Source: Nectonema munidae (taxonomy: Eukaryota > Nematomorpha > Nectonematoida > Nectonematidae). Taken from it: 64,000 nucleotides of DNA. Every line of letters begins with the position of its first letter. Position 1 is the first letter of the stretch. Below, one piece after another: positions 31,901 to 41,944 of the stretch. Location: assembly GCA_030549495.1 (NCBI GenBank), contig JAUIRK010001021.1, positions 463,501 to 527,500 of the forward strand. Reading direction: 5' to 3'. The position numbers and the translations under genes were made by a program. The notes under the pieces are model-generated. The model was given only the letters and a program-made list of their open reading frames with translations. It searched no databases and had not been told where the DNA came from.

Positions 31901-34289
31901 AGAACTTAAAAATGGTATAATATCATAAACCCTTAACCATGAAAGTTAAGTGAATATCGAAAATAACAAACTCGGAAAGTATTTTTTCATTGAAAATCTT
32001 ATAATTTCAATTTATTCATGTCCATGAGAATATTAGTTTAAAAATTTTTAATTGTATAGAATTTTAAATTTGTCAAAAAAAATCAATACTTTTATTTGTA
32101 ACTTACGTATACTTGCTATTATTTTTATATCATCAACAAAAGTTTGTACTCATAAATGAAAAGATACACACTTCAAATACCGTTTTCATATAGCGACCAA
32201 AAAGATTTAGTATTTCAACCCAAATTTGAGTCGGAGCACTTCGTGAAGAAACATTGATTTTATCAGTCAATATCTCATGTCTCTAAAAAAAACAATATGC
32301 TTTTAAACTGAATAAAAACAGATTTTATTTTCTCTTTGGTTGATTATTTTATTTATATATATCGTACTTCTAACCAGAGCCCGCGCTACCAATTAAATTT
32401 TGGGGCACAATTATTTCTTAAGCCCCCCCCCCCCTCTCAAAAGCTAATTTTCAAGCTCCCATAAAAAAAATTCACTACCCTAAAAAAATATGACAAACAT
32501 CTAGCATTCATGCAACTTTCTTTGAAAATGTAATCTTTATAGATATGGCTTGACAGATACAACATATGTTTTCTTTTCGCCTTGAAGCAGATTAATCTGA
32601 TAGTTCAAAAATTAGCGCCCCAACGAACCCCCCCCCCCACCTTAAAATTTTTGCTTAGCGCGAACACTGCTTCTAATCCAACTCCTCACACCAACAGTCT
32701 GCCGCCTCCTATAACTCCACTCAATGAACCTTCCTTCATATTTTATCTCTCATTAAACCTAAAACAGTTCTCTTTTCCAACCAATACATATAAACAACTT
32801 CTAAAGATCACTCTCCTATTCATCCTTTGTTTAATCCCCTTCAGCGTTCTACTAATTCCGTTTCAAACCATTTTACAACTTCTACCACATACTCGTGGAG
32901 TCGAAAATTCATGTGACTTGAAAATCAATTTCATTTTTTTGTTAAAGTTTTTTCAAAAAAATTTTGTTTCAACTAAGAAGGCTTTTAGAGAATTTTTATT
33001 CATATGAATATTATCGAGAGCCCTATACATGAGTGGCTTTGGGTACACGAATAAATTTGCCATCTTCCACGAACTTTAACTAGATTTAACTAAGTAAATA
33101 TAACATTTCGCATTGTAAATTCGCAAATTGAACTAGAAAGTTTGAAATATGTCGAAATAAAATATGAATTTACTTTGGAAAGGGAATTTGAAAGTCATTT
33201 AAGAATTTTTGAAATGTGTTTGCTTTCAAGAACGTAAAAGAAATACTGTTGGTGGTTGAAAACAATGCACACATTGTTCTAAAGCGAAGTAAGCAGGCGG
33301 AACACTTCAAACAATCGCGGAAGAAAAGGCTTTACAAAGTCTTCATAGAACCATTATTACACACTAATACAGCAATATACTTATATATATATATGTGTGT
33401 GTAAGATAATATTCATTTTCATTAATAGTATAATTTAACGGAAATTTTCAAGGCTAACCAATGAAAACCAAATGTTTTTCCACCTCCAAATGCTACTCAT
33501 AGTCGCATATACTCCATCTTGTGGAATGCTTGGAGAATGGAAAAAGGAAGCAAGACTTGAGAAAGAATCCTCTCTTGACAAGATGTCTGCATGGGTTTAA
33601 GAAAATAGGAGTTTGTTACTTTGTTGTTCACCCATTCATATACTCCTCTAGATGATATAGATATGAAAGCGTCTACTATTTATAAGTTATTTTCTCACAA
33701 TGCATACGCATACTATTTAGTAGATTATTCGTGTAATTATACTCTTTAGAGGCTTTCTATGGGACAAATATATATAAATAAACAATAGGCTCATTTGTTT
33801 TGGGGGTTTCCTAAAAAGTTCGGAAATCTAAGCTTCACTGCACAAAGACAGAGAAATTATGTTTGGATAGATTTTAATTTTTTTTTTATTTTTGACATAA
33901 ATGAAAATACAATATTTATTCGCTATTTGACAGGGTTTCAAAACCAACATGACAGCAAAAATGACATGAATTATTGAACCAGAAATTTAAAGGATCATAT
34001 CCGTTGGTGACACTCAAAATTGGCAGAATCCTATAGTCATTATAAAGTGAAAAAACTTACTAGAATTTTGATGAAATCTGTTATTTCCAGAAATATAGTG
34101 GAAGCTTGAAACACGGCTCCAGTAGTTATCGAGGTAATGTTTGGAACTAGGCGACACTCCGGCATGTGAAGAAGATTGAGGAAGAAAAGATTTCGGAGAA
34201 GCTCTTTGCTGCCAATTCACTTTATTTCTCGGAGAGTGGATTTCATCTTCAACGAAGGAAGCATTTGTGTAGGAAACATTTTGAATCAT
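19795..34289 (-). CDS. Unrecognised two-membrane-segment protein with PPxY motifs (six coding exons)
   Basis: I do not recognise this gene. Exons on the minus strand are 34289-34061, 28814-28567, 23091-22914, 22471-22301, 20767-20647 and 19930-19795. All phases agree and give about 360 residues. The N-terminal part (about 160 residues) is polar, Ser/Asn-rich and holds PPAYKDICG. Then come membrane segment 1 (FLMCFGICFGLGLIIIS), a short loop, and membrane segment 2, formed across a splice (YVAITSVA then SLGALIAFF). The tail holds NPPPSYSVA and a Ser/Pro/Arg-rich end. PPxY motifs usually bind WW domains of Nedd4-type ubiquitin ligases, so both ends are probably cytoplasmic. No signal peptide is seen. 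The TM1-loop-TM2 spacing recalls tetraspanins, but the rest does not. An AATAAA lies about 75 bp beyond the stop (19720-19715). Confidence 0.78.
20647..20767 (-). CDS. Two-PPxY gene, exon with PPPSY
   Basis: The acceptor TTCTAACTTTAG and donor CATAA|GTAAGA bracket two bases, 39 codons and two bases, reading SWNFDNPPPSYSVATAKTS. This is the C-terminal cytoplasmic WW-binding motif. Confidence 0.85.
22301..22471 (-). CDS. Two-PPxY gene, exon with second membrane segment
   Basis: The acceptor GTGTTCTTTTTAG is very strong and the donor TTAA|GTAAGT is near consensus. Two bases, 56 codons and one base. The reading LGALIAFFSLACYYTLIW is the core of the second membrane helix, followed by a loop with several Cys and Tyr. 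Confidence 0.82.
22914..23091 (-). CDS. Two-PPxY gene, exon with first membrane segment
   Basis: It starts in phase 0 after the acceptor GAAATTTTAG with NCEKKDGSMKF, then a strongly hydrophobic run and KCSKKFNEF. The proposed donor is GCAA|GTACCA. If that weak donor is not used, the frame ends 12 bases further at a TAG and this becomes an alternative last exon. Joining is preferred because it completes a second membrane helix in the right phase. Confidence 0.75.
24122..24688 (+). mobile_element. Non-autonomous Helitron with a duplicated, inverted terminus
   Basis: It starts TCTATATTATAATAAGC after A and ends GGGACCGGCTAG before T, as Helitrons do (5' TC, 3' CTAG, A|T target). It contains a (GT)n run, about 2.6 copies of a 94-bp tandem repeat (24161, 24256, 24349) and a second, inverted copy of the 3' end at 24549 (CTAGCCGGTCCCGTCGTCG). 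An imperfect hairpin (TTTCGAGCGAAGCGAGAAA) precedes the end. There is no coding region. It lies in intron 2 of the two-PPxY gene. Confidence 0.78.
24161..24405. repeat. 94-bp tandem repeat, about 2.6 copies
   Basis: Units begin CGCTTGAAGCATTCTGATTG at 24161, 24256 and 24349 (periods 95 and 93) and share TGAGTTCATATATCT and GTTTTGTGTGT. It lies within the Helitron. Confidence 0.88.
25540..26518. repeat. TA-flanked MITE with about 30-bp inverted ends, carrying a SINE
   Basis: The left end GAACTATGGAGGCCTTTTTA is matched by the inverted right end GAACTATGGAGGCATTTTTA, with about 26 of 30 positions equal over the longer stretch. TA lies on both sides, which fits a Tc1/mariner-type target. There is no transposase frame. 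A tRNA-derived SINE is inserted at about 25880. Confidence 0.7.
25880..26030 (+). repeat. tRNA-derived SINE, copy 1
   Basis: An A-box-like GGCTCAGATGATGG (about 25890) and a perfect B box GGTTCGATTCC (25924-25934) are followed by an unrelated body with GTGCCTTGTCGATGAAAACA and an A-rich tail. It shares its body with the copy at 57057. Confidence 0.8.
26875..27230. repeat. Lone hAT-type left end
   Basis: CAGGGCTTCTCAAACTTT followed by GGGCGCACC is typical of hAT (Charlie-like) termini. No matching right end was found. The stretch between 26519 and 26875 holds a hairpin (CCCCACA, six bases, TGTGTGGGG near 26715) and nothing else that I recognise. Confidence 0.4.
28567..28814 (-). CDS. Two-PPxY gene, exon with PPAY
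   Basis: The acceptor TTTACTCAATTTAG and donor AACAAC|GTAAGA bracket two bases plus 82 codons. The reading PPAYKDICGMKEKNGALATG gives the first PPxY motif. It is rich in Asn, Ser and Thr, with potential N-glycosylation sites that would be unused if this side is cytoplasmic. Confidence 0.85.
29400..29488. repeat. Right-end fragment of the hAT MITE family
   Basis: It holds AAGGGGTCCACAAAAAAA and ends GATTGAGAATCACTG, like the right end of the 18367 element. The left end is missing. Sequence between 27230 and 28566, and between 28815 and 29400, is plain A/T-rich intron. Confidence 0.6.
30803..31266. repeat. hAT MITE, 464 bp, with perfect 8-bp target duplication
   Basis: The ends are CAGTGGTTCCCAACCGTGG and, inverted, CAGTGGTTCCCAAACTTTT. 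Both flanks are ATCTAGTA (30795-30802 and 31267-31274). Near-end blocks GGTCCATGGACCCCT and GGGGTCCAC link it to the 18367 family. It lies in intron 1 of the two-PPxY gene. Confidence 0.9.
31712..31912. repeat. 21-bp minisatellite arranged as a foldback
   Basis: Units starting ATTGTCTTTTTTCAATTC lie at 31712, 31733, 31754 and 31775, period 21. From about 31830 the same unit recurs in reverse complement (AATTGAAAAAAGGCAAATTA), so the two halves can pair in a long hairpin. The open frame across it only reflects the 21-bp period (SFFNSKL, then LKKGKLE). Confidence 0.85.
32375..32669. repeat. hAT MITE with poly-C runs near both ends, 295 bp
   Basis: The left end is CAGAGCCCGCGCTACC and the inverted right end is CAGTGTTCGCGCTAAGC. 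The flanks CTTCTAAC and CTTCTAAT match at 7 of 8. C-runs of 12 (32423-32434) and 11 (32628-32638) sit inside each end. There is no coding capacity; a plus-strand frame of 141 codons overlapping it is composition noise. Confidence 0.8.
34061..34289 (-). CDS. Two-PPxY gene, first coding exon
   Basis: The exon probably starts at 34310 after the acceptor CACCATTCTTAG; its frame is closed by the TAG of the acceptor. The first ATG (34289) lies 21 bp inside. It gives 76 codons beginning MIQNVSYTNASFVEDE and ending FHQNS, with one base before the donor GTAAGTTTT. Upstream exons are then 5' UTR. A 5' coding exon read in the same frame cannot be ruled out. Confidence 0.75.
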
Positions 34290-34734
34290 TTTGACCAATG
34301 CGACTCTATGCTAAGAATGGTGTTTAAATTTTAGAATAAGAGTCAGGTGATAAAAGTACTGTGAGGACTTTTCATCAGAAAGGTTAAATTTGTCCGCTTT
34401 TGACACATATGAACAAAAAACGGGAAGATAAGGGAACAAAATACTCTTCAAAATATTACTCAGGCCATCCTTATTAGACTGATAAAAATTCATTTTTGTG
34501 CATCAGAATGAAAAAGATTTGAGGTGAATTAAACGAAAGTGATTGAAATTATATTTGTACTTTCTTTAAATGTGAAAAAAGGTTTGGAACATATAATAAC
34601 TCCCAAAGACCAAATGTAAGAGCGTACATCTAGAATTAGCTCCAATTTTATATTAATCATACTCACCATAAATTTAAAAAAAAACTAATAAATGTTTGAA
34701 ATCATATTTAAAGCATAATTGTTAATAACCTTGG

Positions 34735-35111
34735 GTATAAAAAATGGTATCAGAGCAACGGCTCCGTGACAACTGCCCCCACTTTTGAAGAAATGGTAAC
34801 AAATAAGAAGTAGATGTTTTTTGTTTCCGGGAGGAATGACCATGTCGGATAGGTTTGAAGGAATGGGATGAGAAGCGCCGGCAACTTGTTTGTAACTTCT
34901 TGACGGGATAGGTCAAGAGCATGGGTGTGATCACATACATGACCAACTACTTCATTTTCACAAACACTTTACTTTGGCTTTGCAGTTTATCATGGCGACG
35001 TTTTCCACATTCATAAGATGCACCATTTTTTGTCAATTCTTTCAGCTTCACATAGATGTATCCTTTATAAATAAGCTTCATTTTTCCACGTTCACTTCGG
35101 ATGAACTCCAT
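34735..35111 (-). pseudogene. FLYWCH zinc-finger fragment (probably MULE-derived)
   Basis: From the ATG at 35111 the frame reads MEFIRSERGKMKLIYKGYIY, then VKLKELTKNGASYECGKRR. After a frame change near 34955 it reads ENEVVGHVCDHTHALDLSR. These give the FLYWCH pattern (S.rGk.kL...GY.Y, C, then HxH). It is only one finger plus linker, with no transposase core. It could be a decayed MULE or a host FLYWCH gene piece; the first is favoured by the second FLYWCH remnant at 4.9 kb. Confidence 0.72.
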
Positions 35112-35139
35112 GATGGCTGTGTTGTGAAATAAGGACATG

Positions 35140-38100
35140 ACAGAAAAAACACGAAACCTACAGGGCCAATTGTCCTGGGGGAAGTTGTCCTAGAACCATA
35201 AAAAATATATCATCTCGTTAGTGATGATCAAAAAATAATAAAAGCTTTAGAGAACTTGTTTTTAAGTGTAATACTGTGCAGAATGGACTTACATAACAAA
35301 GAAAAAGAATGCTCAATCAAGTTATAAGGTATTAACACTATTTATAAATGGTATATTGATTTTATAAAAGGCTTTGAAGAATTGTGAGATGATGATTGGT
35401 TTGTAGAGGCGTTCATAGCCAATCAAAATTTAATAAATAAGTCAGCCTCTTTGAATACCACACACTTTACAAAGTATACAATTTTCGTGAAATGACACCC
35501 AGCTAAATTGCGTTAGTCATCTTGATATGAAGAATGATGATAATCCTTGATAGTGTGGTTGATTTTGATATAAAATAATTATTATTATGTGATAAAAAAA
35601 TTGCGAAAAACTGATAATGATGTCGAAATTAATGTCATGTTTGGTCACTTGTTTGCATAAATTTAGCATAAATTTGCACTTGTATTAATTCGCCAAAAAT
35701 CGTATCTAATTTGCCAAATTTTGCATCACACGAGCCAACAAAAGGAGAAATGTTGTGACTAACTCATTTTGAATTTTAATTATGCTGGGCTTTTCCTTCG
35801 AACACGCACGCACACGCCTTTCAATAAATGATATCAAATAATCCTTAATTTCAGCACGTGTTGGGCATTATTGACATTTCGTAATTATCTTTGAAAAGTA
35901 GCAATGCTTGTAGTATTCTTTATCTACATCTCTGTGCATTCTGCAATCCTCTATAATAATATCTCAATCTAAGCCTGCTAATTATATCTTATATATCAAA
36001 CATATAGGTCAACGCCACTTTAATCCAAAGGATGATTCTTAAATTTGGCAAAAAAGTGTTTATTTTCATTTTTCGGTGAAGTAATTCTGTAAAACGGCAT
36101 TTTATTAAAATGAAAACGTCGCGATTTTGATCTGTGTGTGTGTATTTGCGTGCAATTTATTCGACTTACTTTATTCATCTCTATACTAACGCCATCTAAT
36201 CCTTTACTTCAAAGCATTTTACTAAAGACTTCTTTAAGTACTTTAACTTGATAAAGACACGTGGAGTGGAGTCCAAAATTCATGTCACTTAAAATAAAGT
36301 TACTTATGAAAGTGTACTTTTTTATTGGATCCTTTTTATTTGACGTGTAACACCTGCTTGCCAACACAAAAGTGTTTAAATCGAAACTTTTTCATTTAAA
36401 ACACTTTGTAGTTGTAATAACTTGGGTTCGAAAAAATAAAAATTGATTTGGTGAATAGATGAAATATTTTCATTTATGTGATATGATAACACAAAATCAG
36501 ATAAAAATGATAAACAATTTGAACTTCTCTTTTTAAAATTAGAAATAAGACTTCTGATTTAAAAAAAAACAGTTTTCAGTATAACAAAAGTCGTTTACTT
36601 TAAAACCACCTCCGTATTTTGAAAAATTGTTAATTTTAACAGAACAAAAAAGCTGAAACAAAAAAGTTGTGAAATAAATGCACGTTAAAAAATCTGATAG
36701 GTGATATTTTAGCGTATTCGTTCATAGACTTTTAACATTAAATCGGGAAATGTATAGATTGGTAAAAAGATATCATGACTTATTGCTATTTTTAATTAAA
36801 AATTATCTCTTTATTTTTACTAAGTAAACCACAGTTAATTTTCCACAACAATATTTGAGGTCGATATACACTGGATTATCAGATCTAAAATACGTAAATT
36901 TAAATATTGCAAGTTTAATTTAAAAATTAGCTAATGCATTTTACAACCCAAATCAGGCTAATAAAAGAAAAACTTAAAAAAGTTTAAACTATATTCGGAA
37001 GTTTTTTTGTGTGTTTTAAGAAATTATCATAATATGAAAAGAGTTTTGTGAAAATACTTGCAAAATATTAAGTCAATATACCCAATAGAAAGTCGAAAAA
37101 TAAAATCGGTTTGATCGCACAAAATATATATAGAATATATGATAAAATCTTACAATAGTTGCTAAGCTCAGGCGTGTCAAAAAAACTTCAAAATTTTATT
37201 TAGAGTATAAATGGAGAAGTATAAATATTTCAAAATTATAATACCTATATTTGGTCAAGTTCCTCTTATATGAATCTTATATATTTCATTTTTTTAAATA
37301 ATTAGTTCGATTTTCGAGTAATTTGATTGGTTAAACAAAAAATTATTCAAATATTTTTATCCAATCAAAGAGAGATTATTTAAGCAGGCCTTTCCTGACT
37401 AAAAAAAGGCCATACTTAAAGAAATGAAGACATTATTGCTATTACCAATTTTTTTTAAAGAAAGCTTCAGCAAACTTTTTATAATAGGTGAAAAGCAAGT
37501 TTTTTCTGCGTTTTGTGTTGTTTGTCTAAAATTTTTTTATGAAAATGATCATTTGTTTTCACTTTTTATCGAAAATGTGTTTCTTTTTTCTGCTAAAAAT
37601 ATTGTAAAATCTTTTCTTGGATTTTTTGCTTCTTTTTTTGTTTTCAACATGGAATATGTTAAAGAGCTCAAAAAATCTCTACATCTTATTGAAATTCTTC
37701 TTGACTTAAAAGTATCTAAAAAAGATGGAAAAGTTTTTAAAGTATATTATTTGCTGGAAAGAACAAATCAAAGCGCTTAGATCTTCATTATTAATTTTTA
37801 ATTTTTTGTGTGCTTTTAACATATCTAAATTCTAAATAAAACTTTGTTAATTTTTAACTTTGTTTTGTACCAGGAGTTTGTGGAAGTAAATTTTTCACAT
37901 AAGTCGGAGTATCTTCGAGTTGTGGCTTTTTGTAGGAAGAAATGTAATTAATTAGAAAATCTTTTTTATAAATAACTTTATATTTATTATTTTATATTTT
38001 GTATAATTATGCGTTAACAAAATGAAAATGTTTTTAAATGATAAAAATATTGATGTTAATGAACTTTTTTTATATTTCCCAAGCTGAAGATTGATTTTCA

Positions 38101-40265
38101 AAAATGGAAGAACTAAAAAAACTACCATGAAAAGGAAGGTAAAAATCAACTGGGAGATTGACAGGTTTACTACCAGTAAACATGGTTAATTTACTAGTAA
38201 GAGTTAACAGTAAATAAAATTACTAGACAGGGTAATAAAATTCTGGACAATAACGACTATCATATTTAATAGTAAATATTACTATTATTTTTTACTAATT
38301 TACATAGTTAATTTACTACTAAGAGTTGTATTTAATAAAAAGTAAATTTACTAGAAAAAGTAGTAAAAATCTGGACAATAGTAAATATTACTACTTTTTT
38401 TACCAGTGTATATATAATATAAATAAAAATGGTAACTTTTTAGTCCATAATGAATGATTTTCTAGATATTCTAGAAATCGTGGAACTTTTGGAAAGATTT
38501 TTTCTTGAAGGATAAAGAAAAATAAAGCAAATCATCAATGTTATTATTTAGGGCTAAATTGGAAAAAAAAGTTAAACATTATAACAAAGAGATATTCGGA
38601 CACATAAAAAGGATCATTAGCGTAGCTTGATGATTCCAAAATAGCCAAACTAAAGCTTTCAGTCATCTTCAACGCCGTGAGCTTATACTTCGTTTATAGA
38701 GGTTTAAATTTAAATTCTTAGAATAATTTTCTCCAGATTAAGCAATGTTTCTTCTTCCTACAATTTAAATGGTAAATAATAATTTCTCACTAATTTTGAA
38801 CTCCTACAATCATTGATCTTCTAGTTATTTAAGATAAATTTCAAGAATGTTATAATTTGAAGTATTTTTTCTTTATTATTGTGCTTATTTAAAAAAACAT
38901 TTTAATAATTATTTTTGACCTAAATGATTTTTTAACTTATTGACTTAAAAAGTCGTAAAAATTTAAACTAGAGTCCAATTGACTACAAATAATATTTTTT
39001 CCAAGTATACCTTCTAACTTTGCCAGCACACATATCCCACCTAAAGTGTTTTACATTTCTTATTAAGTGCATACTTTCAGAAAATATTTCAATGCTCCAT
39101 GGATTATTCTTTGTGTATTGCTAAGAAAATAAAAGTTAAAATTTTGAATAAGTTCTTTTTTTTTTATAAAAAAAAAGTTTGTAAAGGCTTTGAAAGGCCG
39201 CTAATAATCTTTTTGGCATTTACAGAGAAATAAACATGCAGTCAAGATTTTTTAAACATCTTTAAATATTACACACTTTTTAAAGTAACCCATTTGCATG
39301 AATTGGCACACAGCTAAATTACTTTAGTGAATTCAAGTTAATCACTTATTCAAACAAAATTTAAAGAATGTCTTTGTAGAGACATTTGGGTGAATATATA
39401 TCATTAAGCCGGGTTTCTCAACCTCGTCTTCCCTAACGCCAGGCGGTTCACAAGCGATTTCATAGCATAATTATAGCTGTTCGATACGATTATTAGGGGT
39501 TGCAACCTTTACACGCCAAATATAGTGTTTTCTGATGATCTTGCGTCAAAAAAATTAATCTTCCTTTGACTCCATTTAAATCTTAACATTTTATCATAGT
39601 GATCGCATAAAGAAACATTTTTGAATCTTCATATTTCAAAAATTTATTTAATTTTCGTTATTTATGCGAGAACAGAAAAATTGCTTTTATTAGCTTTGGA
39701 TTTTCTCTGTATCAGAAATGTCAAAAAAGAATTGAGTAATTTTTAACATAGAAAGCCACCAGTCATTTTCGATTATACAATGAGCGACTTTGGGTGCGGG
39801 CCCCCAAGGGGTTTCCCAGACATGAAGAAAAATTTCTGAAGCATTATGTTTTAATTTTACCAAACTTGTAAAACAAATAAAAGTTTAATAAGCTTATATT
39901 TAAAAAAACTTTTTTTAATAAATTTTCACTAAAAATACTTCAAATTATAAAATTGCTGATTCAAAATATATTACTATTTAGTTTTGGGTGAGTGAATTTC
40001 AAACTAAAAATAAGTTAGGGAGATAAGTACTATTACAGGATTTTCAGTGATTATAAGATCTTTTCATTTTGATAAAAAAAAATCCTTAATTTGTGTACAA
40101 TCATTTAATTTTTCTATTGCAATAGTATTACTTTGCGTTTTTTTAAAAGAGTGACGGTTAACAATGAAAAATATTACTACGGGTTCGTGTAAATGGATTT
40201 GCAAATATGAGGTTCTTTACGCTATAAGGCGTTCGGAAGTAAAGCTCATCTTTCAAAACACGATA
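35140..40265. other. A/T-rich stretch without a convincing gene
   Basis: Apart from the duplication at 38.2 kb, I see only weak items. A 118-codon Phe/Leu-rich plus-strand frame (37424-37780) is probably noise. The GTGGAGTCnAAAATTCATGT sequence near 36260 is repeated at 32895. Fragments resembling hAT ends lie near 39414 (CGGGTTTCTCAACC) and 39800. Confidence 0.4.
38179..38405. repeat. Imperfect tandem duplication, about 110-125 bp units
   Basis: Two units share ACATRGTTAATTTACTA at the start, CTGGACAATA in the middle and AGTAAATATTACTA near the end. TACTAG/TACCAG-rich A/T sequence of the same style recurs near 47320-47400. There is no coding frame. Confidence 0.6.
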
Positions 40266-40402
40266 TTAACCCATTTAAGACCAAGCAAAGCAGACGATAT
40301 CTAAAAAACGCAGACGATTTATATTCAAATTCATTGAAAAAAGCAGACGAAGATGAAATTACTTATTTTCCAAAATAGGAACATTGGTCGTAAATGGGTT
40401 AA
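40266..40402. repeat. TTAA-flanked piggyBac-type MITE, copy B
   Basis: TTAA, then CCCATTTAAGACCAAG, to CTTGTAAATGGG-type end and TTAA. Its sequence is close to copy A at 13648, same orientation. GCAGACGA motifs occur at three places inside. Confidence 0.88.
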
Positions 40403-40461
40403 GTACAATTCGAAGAGAGATGGAGCGGTAATTAATTAGTAAGAAGTAGTCGTTCCCCTTA

Positions 40462-40599
40462 TTAACCCATCTACGGCCAATGTTCCTATTTTGGAACATA
40501 AGTAATTTCATCTTCGTCTGCTTTTTTCAATGACTTTGAATATAAATCGTCTGCGTTTTTTAAGATATCGTCTGCTTTGCTTGGCCTTAAATGGGTTAA
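40462..40599. repeat. TTAA-flanked piggyBac-type MITE, copy C (opposite orientation)
   Basis: TTAACCCATCTACGGCCAATG at the left, CTTGGCCTTAAATGGGTTAA at the right. It is the inverse of copy B, 59 bp away, so the two could pair as a hairpin in RNA. The palindrome TGTTCCTATTTTGGAACA is kept. Confidence 0.88.
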
Positions 40600-41795
40600 T
40601 ATTTCCAGCGTTTTTATTTATAAAATTTATTTTTCTAACAGCCAAACATACTTACCTATACAAATGCTAAAGAGATCCTTGAGCTTGTTCTTGTCAACAA
40701 GATGGGATTTTTGGTGTAGTTGTAAATGATGCTCCGAGCCTTACGACTACAAATGCATCAACATATGTGTCTTCAGCAAACATTTTATTTTTGTGTGAAC
40801 ATCTGGACCTCGTTAGGAAATGTTATACTAATGCAATCGAATTGTGAAAAGTGAACATAATTGCGATTGCCAGAGAAACATTTTAAAGTCAAGATAATTG
40901 GCGAATTGAAAGTCGTGGTTTGATGGAGTGATCGTTATCCCTTAAGTTCGACTTGAATAAATTTTGTGACTTCAGAACTATAAAAAAGCTTCAACTTGGT
41001 CGACTCTTTGACTTGGACAAACTGTACTTAGAATAAATTTAAGTAGGAACTCGTACCGACTTTAAGAATTTTGCTTTGCACTGCGGTTATGCGTAAAGAA
41101 ATACCAAATGTGTAACCTGAGGCAAAATAAGTTAATACCCTGCGGTATATATAATTCATAAGTTCTTTATATAAGTATAGAATTATTTAAATCTTTGTTT
41201 TCGTTATAATATCCAGCATAGCATGTATATTTTATGTTTATGAAAAGTTTACAGCCAACTCACACCAAAGCCCAACTCGCAATTTTGCAATACAAACTTA
41301 AACCAATAACTCATTAACAATAACTAATTAATTAAAAAATAATTCGGCCGAGTTGGTAAAAGTGATTTGTTGCGAGTTGACCAAACTCCTTTATTATGTA
41401 TAGCATTAAAATGAAATGAAAAAAACAAGATTTGGATTTACAAGATGAATTAATTTATATAGAAGAATATGATGAAGAAAAAAGTTGTTCAACAGGGAAA
41501 GAATTTAGATTTGGCTTAATTATAAAAGAATTTATTCTCTACAACCAACTCAAGAAGAGAACTGAAAATTTAAATGTTATAAAAATCATAAAATCAGCAT
41601 CTATTCCAGAAAGTTTTCTTCAATGCGTTATTTCAAATCAAAAATAAGAAATAGACTTGAGGATAAAAATCTTTTAGCTTTATTATATCTGTGAACAATT
41701 TTTTAAAACATAGAATATGTGCTTTTATATTTTTAAAATTCACAAGTTCAATAAATTTTAATTGATAAAAATATATTTATATTTAGATATATATA

Positions 41796-41919
41796 CATCT
41801 CCAACCCGTATATTACGATGATTCTTCTCCAACCTGTATTCTACGATGATTCATCTCCAAACTATATACTACGATGATTCATCTCCAACTTGTATACTAC
41901 GATGATTCATCTCCAACCT
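41796..41919. repeat. 28-bp minisatellite, 4.4 copies
   Basis: Units CATCTCCAACTTGTATACTA followed by CGATGATT start at 41796, 41824, 41852, 41880 and 41908, with exact 28-bp spacing and a few substitutions. It lies just before the Helitron-type end. Confidence 0.9.
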
Positions 41920-41944
41920 AATAAATTTTTTTATGTATTTATGA

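Noticed and set aside
31713-31928. 71-codon frame with SFFNSKL and LKKGKLE repeats.
   Set aside because: A 21-bp repeat stays open by arithmetic (seven codons per unit); it is a product of the minisatellite.
32582-33007. 141-codon plus-strand open frame.
   Set aside because: It overlaps the end of a hAT MITE and a C-run, and has composition-driven residues (Pro, Leu, Phe) with no domain or splice support.
37424-37780. 118-codon plus-strand open frame.
   Set aside because: Phe/Leu/Lys-rich content follows from T- and A-runs. No family recognised, and no promoter or splice evidence.
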